From contig NZ_CP028369.1 of assembly GCF_003032475.1 (NCBI RefSeq), positions 6,696,001 to 6,760,000 of the forward strand: a DNA stretch of 64,000 nt, read 5' to 3'. Origin of the DNA: Streptomyces sp. P3 (lineage in GTDB: Bacteria > Actinomycetota > Actinomycetes > Streptomycetales > Streptomycetaceae). The notes below the pieces were generated by a model. The model saw only the letters and a program-made list of their open reading frames with translations. It did no database searches and was not told the origin of the DNA. The translations under genes and the position numbers were made by a program. This document shows positions 35,793 through 44,830 of the stretch, piece after piece (the stretch's first letter is position 1; each line of letters opens with the position of its first letter).

Positions 35793-37178
35793 ATGGCACC
35801 CGGCCTTCCTACCGCCATGGACCGACCGCACTTCATCGGCATCGGCGGGGCCGGGATGTCGGGCATCGCGAAGATCCTCGCGCAGCGCGGTGCGAAGGTC
35901 GCCGGAAGCGACGCCAAGGAGTCGGAGACCGCGGCCGCACTGCGGGCACTCGGGGCGACCGTGCACATCGGGCACGCCGCCGGACACCTGGCCGACGACG
36001 CGAGCTGCGTCGTCGTCTCCTCGGCGATCCGCGCGGACAACCCCGAGCTCGCCCGCGCGGCCGAACTGGGCATCCCGGTGGTCCACCGTTCGGACGCGCT
36101 CGCCCGGCTGATGGACCGACTGCGTCCGATCGCCGTCGCCGGCACGCACGGCAAGACGACCACCACGTCCATGCTCGCGGTCTCGCTGAGCGAGCTCGGC
36201 CTGCGGCCGTCGTACGCGATCGGCGGCGACCTCGACGCCCCCGGCTCCAACGCCCTGCACGGCGAGGGCGACATCTTCGTCGCCGAGGCGGACGAATCCG
36301 ACCGCAGCTTCCACAAGTACGCGCCCGAGGTCGCCATCGTCCTCAACGTCGAACTCGACCACCATGCGAACTACGCCTCGATCGACGAGATCTACGAGTC
36401 CTTCGAGACCTTCGCCCGCAAGATCGTGCCCGGTGGCACCCTGGTGATCGCCGCCGACCACGAGGGCGCGCGGGAACTGACCCGGCGTGTCGAGGGCGTG
36501 CGCACGGTGACCTACGGCGAGGCCGAGGACGCCGACGTGCGGGTGCTGTCGGTCGTCCCGCAGGGCCTCAGGAGCGAGGTGACCGTCCTGCTGGACGGCG
36601 AGCAGCTCACGTTCACCGTCTCCGTGCCCGGCCGGCACTACGCCCACAACGCCGTCGCCGCGCTGGCGGCAGGTGTCGCACTGGGCGTCCCGGCGGCCGA
36701 GCTCGCACCCGCCCTGGCCGCGTACACGGGCGTCAAGCGCCGGCTGCAGCTCAAGGGCGAGGCGGCGGGCGTGCAGGTCGTCGACTCCTACGCCCACCAC
36801 CCGACCGAGATGACGGCCGACCTGGAGGCGATGCGCGCGGCGGTAGGTGACGCCCGCATCCTCGTCCTCTTCCAGCCGCACCTGTTCTCCCGGACGCAGG
36901 AACTGGGCACGGAGATGGGGCAGGCGCTCGCCCTGGCGGACGCCTCCGTCGTCCTGGACATCTACCCGGCCCGCGAGGACCCCGTTCCGGGCGTCACCAG
37001 CGAGCTGATCATCGACGCGGCGCGGGCCGCGGGCGCCGACGTGACAGCCGTCCACGACAAGGACGGGGCCCCTGCCGTGATCGCGGGAATGGCGAGGGCC
37101 GGTGATCTCGTTCTCACCATGGGCGCGGGCGACGTGACGGACCTGGGCCCGCGCATTCTGGACCGTCTTTCCCAGTGA
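35793..37178 (+). CDS. murC: UDP-N-acetylmuramate-L-alanine ligase
   Basis: A 461-residue cytosolic Mur ligase adding L-Ala to UDP-MurNAc in peptidoglycan synthesis. N-terminal Rossmann motif FIGIGGAGMSGIAKIL, ATP loop AVAGTHGKTTTTSMLAVS (from about residue 115), FVAEADESDRSF, NVELDHHANY and the C-terminal VVDSYAHHPTEM and FQPHLFSRT are all intact. ATG at 35793 with GGAG eight bases before; ATG 35817 is an in-frame alternative. It lies outside the dcw division cluster, as is usual in Streptomyces for one MurC copy, and 13 bp upstream of msrB. Confidence 0.95.
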   Translation: MAPGLPTAMDRPHFIGIGGAGMSGIAKILAQRGAKVAGSDAKESETAAALRALGATVHIGHAAGHLADDASCVVVSSAIRADNPELARAAELGIPVVHRSDALARLMDRLRPIAVAGTHGKTTTTSMLAVSLSELGLRPSYAIGGDLDAPGSNALHGEGDIFVAEADESDRSFHKYAPEVAIVLNVELDHHANYASIDEIYESFETFARKIVPGGTLVIAADHEGARELTRRVEGVRTVTYGEAEDADVRVLSVVPQGLRSEVTVLLDGEQLTFTVSVPGRHYAHNAVAALAAGVALGVPAAELAPALAAYTGVKRRLQLKGEAAGVQVVDSYAHHPTEMTADLEAMRAAVGDARILVLFQPHLFSRTQELGTEMGQALALADASVVLDIYPAREDPVPGVTSELIIDAARAAGADVTAVHDKDGAPAVIAGMARAGDLVLTMGAGDVTDLGPRILDRLSQ

Positions 37179-37191
37179 GGGGCTGAGGCTC

Positions 37192-37596
37192 ATGTCGTAC
37201 GACGTCGAAAAGCCGGACGAGCAGTGGCGGGCGGAGCTGACGCCGGCCGAGTACGCCGTCCTGCGCCAGGCCGCGACCGAGCCCGCGTTCACCGGCGAGT
37301 ACACCGACACCAAGACCCGGGGCGTCTACTCCTGCCGGGCCTGCGGCGCCGAACTGTTCACCTCCGAGACCAAGTTCGACTCCCACTGCGGCTGGCCGTC
37401 GTTCTTCGACCCGAAGGACAGCGACGCCGTGGAGCTGATCGAGGACCGCTCGCACGGGATGCTGCGCACCGAGGTGCGGTGCGCAAGGTGCGGGTCCCAC
37501 CTCGGACACGTGTTCGCGGGCGAGGGCTACCAGACCCCGACCGACCAGCGGTACTGCATCAACAGCGTCTCCCTGCGGCTGGCGGCGGAGGACTGA
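37192..37596 (+). CDS. msrB: Peptide-methionine (R)-S-oxide reductase
   Basis: A 134-residue repair enzyme reducing methionine-R-sulfoxide in proteins. Structural zinc is held by CRACG and CARCG cysteine pairs; substrate-binding HCGWPSFF and the catalytic cysteine in QRYCINSVSL are conserved. Cytosolic, full length. It starts 13 bp after murC, so the two genes are probably cotranscribed. Confidence 0.96.
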   Translation: MSYDVEKPDEQWRAELTPAEYAVLRQAATEPAFTGEYTDTKTRGVYSCRACGAELFTSETKFDSHCGWPSFFDPKDSDAVELIEDRSHGMLRTEVRCARCGSHLGHVFAGEGYQTPTDQRYCINSVSLRLAAED

Positions 37597-37771
37597 CCTG
37601 ACCCGGCTGTCGCTGCGGGGACGCGTGCGACCGGCATGACGCGTGTGACGTGCCGGACAGGCGTGACGCGTCAGGTGCGCCGGGGCCCGACGCCGGGTGC
37701 GGCGTGCGGGGGTCCGGCGCTTCGGCGAAGGGCGCACGGCGGCTCGTCGCGCGGTCTCGGGCCGGTGAGGC

Positions 37772-38782
37772 TCACAGCCGTCCGCGCTGCACCATCGCCG
37801 ACAGCACCACCATCCCCGGCAACAGGGGTCCCCAGACCGTCAGCACCCGGTAGCCGATGACGGTCGCCGTGGCGTGGGGCAGCGGCGTGCCGTACCCGGC
37901 CAGGGTGAGCACCAGCGCCGCGTCGATCGGACCGATACCGCCCGGCGCGGGCACCACACCGGCCGCGGTGCTCGCCGCGAGGAACGCGAAGAGCAGCTGC
38001 GACCAGGACAGGGGCAGGCCCAGCGCCGTTCCCACGCAGGCCACCACACCCGCCTGGAGCAGCGGAGCCACGACCGCTCCGCCCCACAGGGGCAGAAAGC
38101 GGGCGGGCCGGGTGTGCAGGCGCCGGGCGTCGCTGAGGGCAGTCCGGACGAAGTCCAGGGCGGGACGGCGCAGTGGCCGCGCAACCGCGAACAGCGCCGC
38201 GACCGCCACCGGGACCAGCAGGAGGAACGCGGCGGCCAGAAACAGCGTCCGCCCTTGCGGAAACAATTCCGCGAGGGGTACGGCGGTGGGGGCCGCGAGC
38301 AGGAAGACCAGCACCAGGGGGATCTTCGCCACACCCTTGACCAGGGAGTACAGGGCGATCGAGGCGGTGGCGCGGTTCAGCGGGATGCCCTCGCGCTGCA
38401 GAAACCGAAGGGTCACCGCATGAGCGCCGATGCTCGCGGGCAGCACGTGGTTGGCGGCGCCCGCGGCGATCTGCGAGGCCAGCAGCGCGCCCGGCGGCAG
38501 CCGGTCCGTGATCGCGCCCTGCCGGACGCAGGCCGAGGCGACCGCCCCCAGACAGGTGAACAGGAGCCCGGTCAGCAGCCACCGGGGATCGGCGGCGGCC
38601 AGCCGGGCCACGCCGTCGCGGACGACGTGCCAGTCGACCGCCGCCCACACCGCGAGGAACAGCAGCGGCAGCAGGGCGAGGGCGCGGCGGGTGGCGGTGG
38701 AGGCCGACGGGCGGCGGCGGCCGTCCGCGGGCGGCGACGCCGGCGGCGGGGACGCGGGGTCTTCGAGGGGCAACAGGGACAC
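37772..38782 (-). CDS. UPF0104/YbhN-type integral membrane protein
   Basis: A 336-residue protein with about eight membrane segments, similar to the flippase domain of lysylphosphatidylglycerol synthases (UPF0104). Recognised by NHVLPASIGAHAVTLRFLQR, YSLVKGVAKIPLVLVFLLAA and the C-terminal VVPAPGGIGPIDAALVLTLA. There is no lysyl transferase domain, so lipid flipping or transport is the likely role. A Pro-rich cytosolic start (1-30) precedes the first segment. Convergent with msrB across 175 bp that contain GTGACGCGT repeats. Confidence 0.85.
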   Translation of the reverse strand: MSLLPLEDPASPPPASPPADGRRRPSASTATRRALALLPLLFLAVWAAVDWHVVRDGVARLAAADPRWLLTGLLFTCLGAVASACVRQGAITDRLPPGALLASQIAAGAANHVLPASIGAHAVTLRFLQREGIPLNRATASIALYSLVKGVAKIPLVLVFLLAAPTAVPLAELFPQGRTLFLAAAFLLLVPVAVAALFAVARPLRRPALDFVRTALSDARRLHTRPARFLPLWGGAVVAPLLQAGVVACVGTALGLPLSWSQLLFAFLAASTAAGVVPAPGGIGPIDAALVLTLAGYGTPLPHATATVIGYRVLTVWGPLLPGMVVLSAMVQRGRL

Positions 38783-39351
38783 GGCGCGCGTCGTCCTTCC
38801 TCGTCGTCACCGCACCCGGCGGCGCGGCGGATCGGGGGCGAACTCGGCGAGGGGGACGGGAGTCGTTCCCCTCCGGTGTGGCGGTGCGGTGTCCGGAAGC
38901 CGACGGAGTGCGGGCCGAAGGGCGACCGCGATGCGGTGGGGCGGCGGGCTGCGGTGCGGCGGGGCCGGGGTGCGGCGGGGCCGGGGGTGCGTGGGTCCGG
39001 CGGTGCGGCCCAAGGGGTGCGGTGGGCCGGTGTGCGGTCGAACCGGGTGCGGCGGGGCTGAGGCGCGGCGGGGCGCGCCGGGCTGGGGCGTGGTGGGGCA
39101 GATTGCGGCGGCGCGCCGCGGGAGCGGGGGTGCCGTGGGGCCGGAGTGCGGTGAGACGCGATGCGACTGTGGGATTTCTGCCCGCGTCCCGCCCCGTTCA
39201 TCCCGGCCGCCTGCCGAGGTTCACCCGGCCCGCGGCACCGTGACCCTTCCGGGCCTTCCGGGGCCCCTTCCAGGTCCGCTGCGCTTGCGGGGCGACCGGC
39301 ACGGGTCGGCGTGTCGGCCCAGGGGGCCGCCGGGTCACTTCGCCTGCTCCG
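38783..39351. other. 569-bp G-rich intergenic region without genes
   Basis: No supported gene. From about 38930 to 39150 the plus strand is a chain of degenerate GGTGCGGCGGGGCC units, including two near-adjacent exact copies around 38954-38985. The left end holds the promoter of the UPF0104 gene; the right end includes CCTTCCGGGGCC repeats near 39250 just after the kinase gene. Confidence 0.6.
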
Positions 39352-40830
39352 CTACCCGACTGTTCGGCCGCCCGGCGGTTCCGGGTTTCCCGGCTTGCTC
39401 CGGACCGATCCCAGGGGCAGCGTCATGGTGAAGACGGTGGCGGTCGTCGTGTCGTCCAGGTCCAGCGAGCCGCCGTGGGCGCGTACCAGGGAGCGGGCGA
39501 CCGAGAGGCCGAGGCCGCTGCCGCCTCGGTCGCGGCTGCGAGCCTTGTCGACGCGGTAGAAACGGTCGAAGACGCTTTCGCGCTCGTCCGGCGGGATGCC
39601 GGGACCCTGGTCGGTGACCTGGATCCGGGCCGTCTCCGCCGAGACGGACACCTCGACCGAGACCGGCGTGCCGGCCGGGGTGTGCACGGCCGCGTTGGTG
39701 AGGAGGTTGTCCAGGACCTGGCGGATGCGGTGCGGATCGATCCGCAGCCGTACGGCGGCCGGTCCGGGGAGCACCGTCACCGGATGCCCGGGGTGACTCG
39801 CCCGGAACGCGTCGGCGGCCTGCTCGGCGAGGTCCACGAGGTCGGCGTTCTCCATCCGCAGGGGCGTCTCCACCTCGGCGGCGTCCAGGCGGGCCAGGAG
39901 CAGGAGGTCGTCGAGGAGGACGCCCATCCGGGCGGCCTCGGCGCGCAGCCGGGCCAGGTGCTTGTCGCGCTCCTCGGGGGCGTTGGCGGCCGCGTACTGG
40001 AAAAGATCCGCGTAACCGCGTACCGACATCAGCGGCGTGCGCAGTTCGTGCGACGCGTCGGCGACGAAGCGGCGCAGGCGCTGCTCGGCCTCCGCGCGTA
40101 CGGCGAGGGAGTCGTCGATGTGCTCCAGCATCGTGTTGAAGGCCGTCCGGAGCTCCTCGACCTCGGGGCCGCCGCCGGGGGAGTCCGCCCGCAGGTGCAG
40201 CCGGGAGGCCGACTCGCTCAGGTCGTGCGAGGCGATCCCGTGCGCGGTGTGCGCCATGTCGCTGAGCGGTTTCAGACCGTTCTTCAGCATCCGCCGGCCG
40301 AACACCACCAGCGCCAGCAGGGCCAGACCGAACGCGACCACCTGCATCGTGATCAGCTGTCGCACGGTGCCGTCGATGTCCTCGGTCGGCGCGGCGCTGA
40401 CCAGCACCACCCCGGGCGACACCTCGCAGGCGCGAAGAAGGTACGTGCCCGCGCCGATCCGTTCCGTGCGGGTGACGTCGACGGTCGAGTCGGACATCCG
40501 CCGGGCGAGGGTGGTCAGCGCCGTGGTGTCGGCGGGCACGTCGGCCGGCCGGCGCAGGACGGCCGCGTCCGCCGACACGTCGTAGACGGCCGTGTACCAG
40601 CCGTAGTACGGCTTGCGCTCCACGACGCCGTGCGCTTTGGCGTCCTTGGACTGCACCACCTGCACCAGCTTGATCTGGTCGCGCAGCTGGTGGTCGAGAT
40701 AGTTCCGCATGTACATGGTCAGCATGGCGCCGACCACCGCGAACGCCACCAACGACAGCGCGCCCAGGCCGAGCGCCAGCCGGGTGCCCAGCCGGAGCCT
40801 GTGGTACGACCGGAGGAACCGGGCGATCAC
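39352..40830 (-). CDS. Two-component sensor histidine kinase
   Basis: A 492-residue membrane kinase. Two membrane segments (LGTRLALGLGALSLVAFAVV; LITMQVVAFGLALLALVVFG) bracket an extracytoplasmic sensor of about 120 residues, then HAMP, dimerisation helix with His261 (FVADASHELRTPLMSVRGYA) and ATPase domain (LLTNAAVHTPAG, DQGPGIPPDE, GGSGLGLSVARSLV). The GTG at 40830 overlaps the stop of the response regulator (GTGA), giving 492 residues rather than a longer upstream reading. It probably senses envelope redox or metal state, because the pair is divergent from the flavocytochrome operon. Confidence 0.93.
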   Translation of the reverse strand: MIARFLRSYHRLRLGTRLALGLGALSLVAFAVVGAMLTMYMRNYLDHQLRDQIKLVQVVQSKDAKAHGVVERKPYYGWYTAVYDVSADAAVLRRPADVPADTTALTTLARRMSDSTVDVTRTERIGAGTYLLRACEVSPGVVLVSAAPTEDIDGTVRQLITMQVVAFGLALLALVVFGRRMLKNGLKPLSDMAHTAHGIASHDLSESASRLHLRADSPGGGPEVEELRTAFNTMLEHIDDSLAVRAEAEQRLRRFVADASHELRTPLMSVRGYADLFQYAAANAPEERDKHLARLRAEAARMGVLLDDLLLLARLDAAEVETPLRMENADLVDLAEQAADAFRASHPGHPVTVLPGPAAVRLRIDPHRIRQVLDNLLTNAAVHTPAGTPVSVEVSVSAETARIQVTDQGPGIPPDERESVFDRFYRVDKARSRDRGGSGLGLSVARSLVRAHGGSLDLDDTTTATVFTMTLPLGSVRSKPGNPEPPGGRTVG

Positions 40831-41519
40831 TCGGCCGCCTGCCGCAGTACGTATCCGAAACCGCGTACCGTCTGGATCAGCGGGTCGTCGCCCGTCGCGT
40901 CGAGCTTGCGGCGCAGCCGGCTGACGACCAGCTCGACGACGTTGGAACGGCCGCCGAAACCGTATTCCCACACATGGTCGAGAATCTGCGCCTTGGTGAG
41001 CACGGTGGGGGACTTGCGCATCAGGTAACGCAGGACCTCGTACTCGGTCGGTGTCAGCGTGAGAAGTTTCCCGTCGCGCCGTACCTCGCGGGTGTCCTCG
41101 TCCATGGTGAGGTCCGCCACCTGCAGCACGGAACGCTGGAACCCGGGACCCGTGCTGCGCCGCAGCACAGTGCGCAGCCGGGCCATCAGCTCCTCGACCG
41201 CAAACGGTTTCACCAGATAGTCGTCCCCGCCCCGGGTCAGTCCCGCGACGCGGTCGGCGACCCCGTCCCGGGCCGTCAGAAACACGACGGGAACCATGGT
41301 GCCGCTGTTCCGCAACTTGTCGAGCACGCCGAAACCGTCGATGTCGGGCAGCATCAGGTCGAGCACCACGATGTCCGGATGGAAGTCGGCGGCACGGCGC
41401 AGCGCCTCCTCACCCGAGTTCGCGGTCACCGCGTCCCAGCCCTCGTAGCGGGCGACCGTCGCCACGAGATCGGCGATCGGCGGGTCGTCGTCCACGACGA
41501 GGAGTCGTACTTTTTCCAC
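40827..41519 (-). CDS. OmpR-family response regulator
   Basis: A 230-residue regulator. The receiver has the acidic pocket at Asp10-Asp12, phosphoacceptor Asp54 (VVLDLMLPDIDG), Thr in FLTARD and Lys104 (DDYLVKPF). The C-terminal winged helix spans about 130-225 (LTLTPTEYEVLRYLMRKSPT, SNVVELVVSRLRRKLD). The GTG at 41519 gives VEKVRLLVVDDD; the ribosome site is weak, and an in-frame GTG six codons upstream is possible. It is transcribed with the kinase and is divergent from the reductase across 152 bp, which should hold its binding sites. Confidence 0.93.
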   Translation of the reverse strand: MEKVRLLVVDDDPPIADLVATVARYEGWDAVTANSGEEALRRAADFHPDIVVLDLMLPDIDGFGVLDKLRNSGTMVPVVFLTARDGVADRVAGLTRGGDDYLVKPFAVEELMARLRTVLRRSTGPGFQRSVLQVADLTMDEDTREVRRDGKLLTLTPTEYEVLRYLMRKSPTVLTKAQILDHVWEYGFGGRSNVVELVVSRLRRKLDATGDDPLIQTVRGFGYVLRQAAE

Positions 41520-41671
41520 CCGCCCATAGTGCGCCACTCGCCCCGCAGCACCAGAGCCGCGTCTCGTGTGCGCGCACATCGATAAGATCTTGAAAGTTGT
41601 ACGACAGGAGAATGACAGCAAAGCACGGAGAAGCTCTGTGTTCTGAGGACCCGATCTAGGAGATTCCGTCC

Positions 41672-43009
41672 GTGACGACCGTCCAATCGCCCCCCTCGCC
41701 CCCCACGGCGATCCGACCCAAAGTGGTGGCCCGCACCGGCCTGTACGCCGTGCTGGCCGCCAACGCGGCCGTCGTGACCCTGTTCGCCGTCCAGGCCGGC
41801 TTCGCCTCCAACGCACTGGTCGTGATCGGCCGTTTCGCCGGTCTGTACGGAGCGTTGCTGATGGCGTTCCAGTTGCTGCTGGTGGCCCGACTGCCCTGGC
41901 TCGACCGTCGCATCGGCATGGACCGGCTCACCAACTGGCATCGCTGGACCGGCTTCGGCCTGCTGTGGACGCTGGTCGGGCACGTGGTGTTCATCGCCTT
42001 CGGCTACGCCGAGTCGTCCTCGATGAACCCGGTGAACCAGCTCGTCGACCTTGCCGAAACCGTCGAAGGCGTTTTCCGCGCCGTGGTCGCCATGGCGCTG
42101 ATCCTTGTCGTCGGCGGTGTCTCCGCCCGCTGGGCACGTCGTCGGCTGGCCTACGAGACCTGGCACTTCGTCCACCTGTACGCCTACGTCGCCGTGGTGC
42201 TGGCCTTCACGCACCAGATCGCGGTGGGCACCACCTTCACGGCGTCGTCCGCCGCCACCGCCTACTGGTACGGCGTGTGGGGCGTCGCCCTCGGCTCGGT
42301 CTTCCTGGGCCGCCTCGTTCTGCCGCTGTGGCGGAACTGGCGTCACCAGCTGCGCGTCGAGGCGGTCGTTCCCGAGGCCGACAACGTCGTTTCCGTCTAC
42401 ATCACCGGACGTGACCTGGACCGGATGCCCGCCCGGGCCGGCCAGTTCTTCCTCTGGCGGTTCATGACCAAGGACCGCTGGTGGCAGGCGAACCCCTTCT
42501 CCCTGTCGGCCGCGCCCGACGGCTCCCGCCTGCGGCTGACCGCGAAGGCCGCCGGTGACGGCTCCGCGGGCCTGCGCCATGTCAAGCCCGGCACGCGCGT
42601 CTTCGCCGAGGGTCCCTACGGCGCGTTCACGGCGATGCACCGCACCCGCCCGGAAGCGCTGCTCATCGCCGGCGGCGTCGGCGTGACCCCCATCCGTGCG
42701 CTTCTCGAGGAGATCCACGGGCATGCCGTCGTCATCTACCGCGTGGCCGGCGAACGCGACGCCGTCCTCTATGACGAGCTGCACCAACTCGCCCTCGCCA
42801 AGGGGGCGGAGCTTCACCTGGTCACCGGGCCACCGGTGCCCGACCGGCTGGCGCCGCGCGAACTGTCCGCACTCGTGCCGGACATCGCGCAGCGGGACGT
42901 CTTCCTGTGCGGGCCGCCGCCGATGATGAACGCGGTCCTCGGCACCCTCCGCGAGCTCGGCGTGCCGAGGCCGCAGATCCACTTCGAACGCTTCAGCCTG
43001 GCGGGATGA
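41672..43009 (+). CDS. Membrane flavocytochrome reductase (ferric-reductase-like)
   Basis: A 445-residue protein: N-terminal half is a six-helix ferric-reductase-like domain with paired histidines (NWHRWTGFGLLWTLVGHVVF and ETWHFVHLYAYVAVVLAFTH) that should bind two haems. The C-terminal half is an FAD/NAD(P)H reductase: AGQFFLWRFM, NPFSLSAAPDG, LIAGGVGVTPIRALLEEI and VFLCGPPPMMNAV. It moves electrons from cytosolic NAD(P)H across the membrane. GTG start at 41672. First gene of a three-gene operon with an FMN-binding protein (10 bp on) and an ApbE transferase. Confidence 0.92.
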   Translation: MTTVQSPPSPPTAIRPKVVARTGLYAVLAANAAVVTLFAVQAGFASNALVVIGRFAGLYGALLMAFQLLLVARLPWLDRRIGMDRLTNWHRWTGFGLLWTLVGHVVFIAFGYAESSSMNPVNQLVDLAETVEGVFRAVVAMALILVVGGVSARWARRRLAYETWHFVHLYAYVAVVLAFTHQIAVGTTFTASSAATAYWYGVWGVALGSVFLGRLVLPLWRNWRHQLRVEAVVPEADNVVSVYITGRDLDRMPARAGQFFLWRFMTKDRWWQANPFSLSAAPDGSRLRLTAKAAGDGSAGLRHVKPGTRVFAEGPYGAFTAMHRTRPEALLIAGGVGVTPIRALLEEIHGHAVVIYRVAGERDAVLYDELHQLALAKGAELHLVTGPPVPDRLAPRELSALVPDIAQRDVFLCGPPPMMNAVLGTLRELGVPRPQIHFERFSLAG

Positions 43010-43019
43010 GAGAGACATC

Positions 43020-43424
43020 GTGAAGCGAGCCGTACCTGTCCTGATCCTGTCCGTCGCGGGACTCGTCCCGGTCTGGCGCTACGAGCCGTCCACCGGGGCG
43101 TCGACCACCACGTCCACCGTCGCCGAGTCACCCGCGCCCGCGTCCTCGTCGTCCTCGCCGGGGACGCAGACGTTCACCGGAACGACGGTCACCACGGAGA
43201 AGGGCGACGTCCAGGTCCGGATCACCTACAACGGCAGTGAGATCACGGCCGTTCAGATGCTGAAGCAGCCCAATCATCCGCAGACGACGGCGGCGGTGCC
43301 GAAGTTGATTGCGGAAACGCTTAAGGCGCAGAGCGCGGACATCGACACCGTTTCCGGAGCGACCCTCACCAGTGACGGCTACAAGGAGTCGCTGCAGGCC
43401 GCGATCGACGCCAAGGGCGCCTGA
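43020..43424 (+). CDS. FMN-binding domain protein, flavinylation target
   Basis: A 134-residue extracytoplasmic protein with an N-terminal signal anchor (MKRAVPVLILSVAGLVPVW), a Ser/Thr linker and a single FMN-bind domain (50-134). The motif DTVSGAT (109-115) matches the ApbE recognition pattern DxxSGA(S/T), so Thr115 should carry covalent FMN. It is the likely electron acceptor of the upstream flavocytochrome. GTG start at 43020; one base separates its stop from the next GTG. Confidence 0.9.
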   Translation: MKRAVPVLILSVAGLVPVWRYEPSTGASTTTSTVAESPAPASSSSSPGTQTFTGTTVTTEKGDVQVRITYNGSEITAVQMLKQPNHPQTTAAVPKLIAETLKAQSADIDTVSGATLTSDGYKESLQAAIDAKGA

Positions 43425-43425
43425 C

Positions 43426-44175
43426 GTGCACCGCGTCGAACACGTCATGGGGTTTCCCGTCTCGTTGCGAGTGGACGACGTCACCGACCCGTCGGTCCCC
43501 GAGGGCGCCGCGGACGCCGTCTTCGCGTGGCTGCGCGAGGCCGACGAGCGGTTCAGCCCCTACCGGGAGGACAGCGAGGTGTCCCGGCTGGACCGGGGCG
43601 AGCTGTCCGCCGACGGGATGAGCGACGACCTCGCCGAGGTGCTCGGCCTGTGCGAGGAGTACCGGATCGCCACCGGCGGCGCCTTCGACGTCCGGTTGCC
43701 GGGTCGTGGCCTCGACCCCTGCGCGGTCGTCAAGGGCTGGTCGGTGCAGCGGGCGGCGGACCTGCTGGCCGCGGCCGGACTGACCCGGTTCTGCCTCAAC
43801 GCCGGCGGCGACGTCGTCGTCTCGGGCGGTCCCTGGCGGGTCGGCGTGCGGCACCCCTTCGTCGCCGACAAGGTGTGCGCCGTCCTCGGCCTCACCGACG
43901 CGGCGGTCGCCACGTCCGCACGCTACGAGCGCGGCGACCACATCCTCGACGGGCGCACCGGTCTTCCGGCGGCCGGCCTCGACAGCCTCACCGTCGTCGC
44001 CCCGGACCTGACCCTGGCCGACACCGTCGCCACCGCCGCGTTCGCGCTGGGCCGCGAGGGCGTGGAGTGGGCGGCCTCGCAGGCGGACTGCGAGGTCTAC
44101 GCCGTGGTCACCGGGGGCGGCGTGCTGCGCACCCCGGGCTTCCCCGCGGCCGCCGCGGGAACGGCGGCGGCCTGA
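43426..44175 (+). CDS. apbE: ApbE-family FAD:protein FMN transferase
   Basis: A 249-residue flavin transferase that attaches FMN to threonine in FMN-bind proteins. ApbE blocks: FSPYREDSEVSRLDRGE, FDVRLPGRGLDPCAVVKGWS, LNAGGDVVVSGG and LADTVATAAFALG with the metal-binding Asp/Thr. It has no signal peptide or lipobox, unlike many ApbE proteins, so modification may precede export of the target or use another route. GTG at 43426; ATG 43447 is a shorter alternative. Third gene of the flavocytochrome operon. Confidence 0.92.
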   Translation: MHRVEHVMGFPVSLRVDDVTDPSVPEGAADAVFAWLREADERFSPYREDSEVSRLDRGELSADGMSDDLAEVLGLCEEYRIATGGAFDVRLPGRGLDPCAVVKGWSVQRAADLLAAAGLTRFCLNAGGDVVVSGGPWRVGVRHPFVADKVCAVLGLTDAAVATSARYERGDHILDGRTGLPAAGLDSLTVVAPDLTLADTVATAAFALGREGVEWAASQADCEVYAVVTGGGVLRTPGFPAAAAGTAAA

Positions 44176-44271
44176 CGTTTCTCACGTTCCGGAGATCGAG
44201 AGGCCCCTCCGGCGTGTCGGCCCGCGTCGGGAGAAGAGTCGAGAAACGCGGAGAAACGCAGACGCGGCAGG

Positions 44272-44574
44272 TTACCCAGGTAACGGAAGAAGCGCAGGAA
44301 CGCAGGTAACGCCGGCAATTGCGGCCCTGAACCCGCACTGCGCCTCCGGGAAGCGCGTCCTCGGACCGGCCCCGACCGGCAGGTCGCACGCGCGGGAGAC
44401 GAACTCCCGCTCGGCGCCCGGGACCACGGCGGCCCGGCGGTTGAGCCGGCGGCCGATCGCGAGGTGTACGGGGAGACGCCCGGTGCCCTCGGCGAGGACG
44501 TGGGCCTCGGGGTGCACCGGCACCACGATCTCGGCCGACCGCTGCCGGACGCCGCCCGCGTTCGTTTCGTTCAT
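44272..44574 (-). CDS. Small hypothetical protein, possibly degraded at its 3' end
   Basis: A 100-residue frame with almost uniform G/C at third positions for its first 85 codons (MNETNAGGVRQRSAEIVVPV ... CDLPVGAGPRTRFPEAQCGF), which supports coding. The last 15 codons have poor third-position bias and include a TTA codon at 44281-44283, suggesting a frameshift or recent extension. No family recognised. The ribosome site is weak. It sits between apbE and opuCA, antisense to both. Confidence 0.45.
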   Translation of the reverse strand: MNETNAGGVRQRSAEIVVPVHPEAHVLAEGTGRLPVHLAIGRRLNRRAAVVPGAEREFVSRACDLPVGAGPRTRFPEAQCGFRAAIAGVTCVPALLPLPG

Positions 44575-44830
44575 GGCCCTGACGGCGGAGGCGGTGTCCG
44601 AGGGATCCCCGAGCCGTTGCTGAGCACGGGGTGAGACTCAGAGAACTCGCAGATCACACACAGCGGAAGCGCTCTCACGTGTTTTCCCGGGACCTGACTG
44701 CCGGGTGCCGAGCCCTGCCGCCTCGAAAAAACGTCTGAAACAGAGGCGGACTAGACTCTCCCCGCAATGACCTGAACTCGTGTGGTCGAGTACGGGCGGA
44801 AACGGCCAGACCCGAAGGGTGTTCGGCGTT
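44575..44830. promoter_or_regulatory. Upstream region of the betaine-type importer
   Basis: No gene seen. It contains TAGACT at 44752-44757, a good -10 hexamer for the importer operon, and an A/T-richer stretch with GAAAAAACGTCTGAAA just before it. No clear -35 at the standard distance. Confidence 0.35.

Noticed and set aside
34128..37313. Very long open frame of about 1061 codons on the minus strand
   Set aside because: It runs antisense to murC, the unknown gene and the reductase gene; its composition is a mirror of their codon bias and it has no recognisable domain.
44176..44271. Short tandem GAGAAACGC/GGTTACC elements as a regulatory array
   Set aside because: Only two or three irregular copies; GTTAC-CCAG-GTAAC is too short and isolated to support an operator claim.
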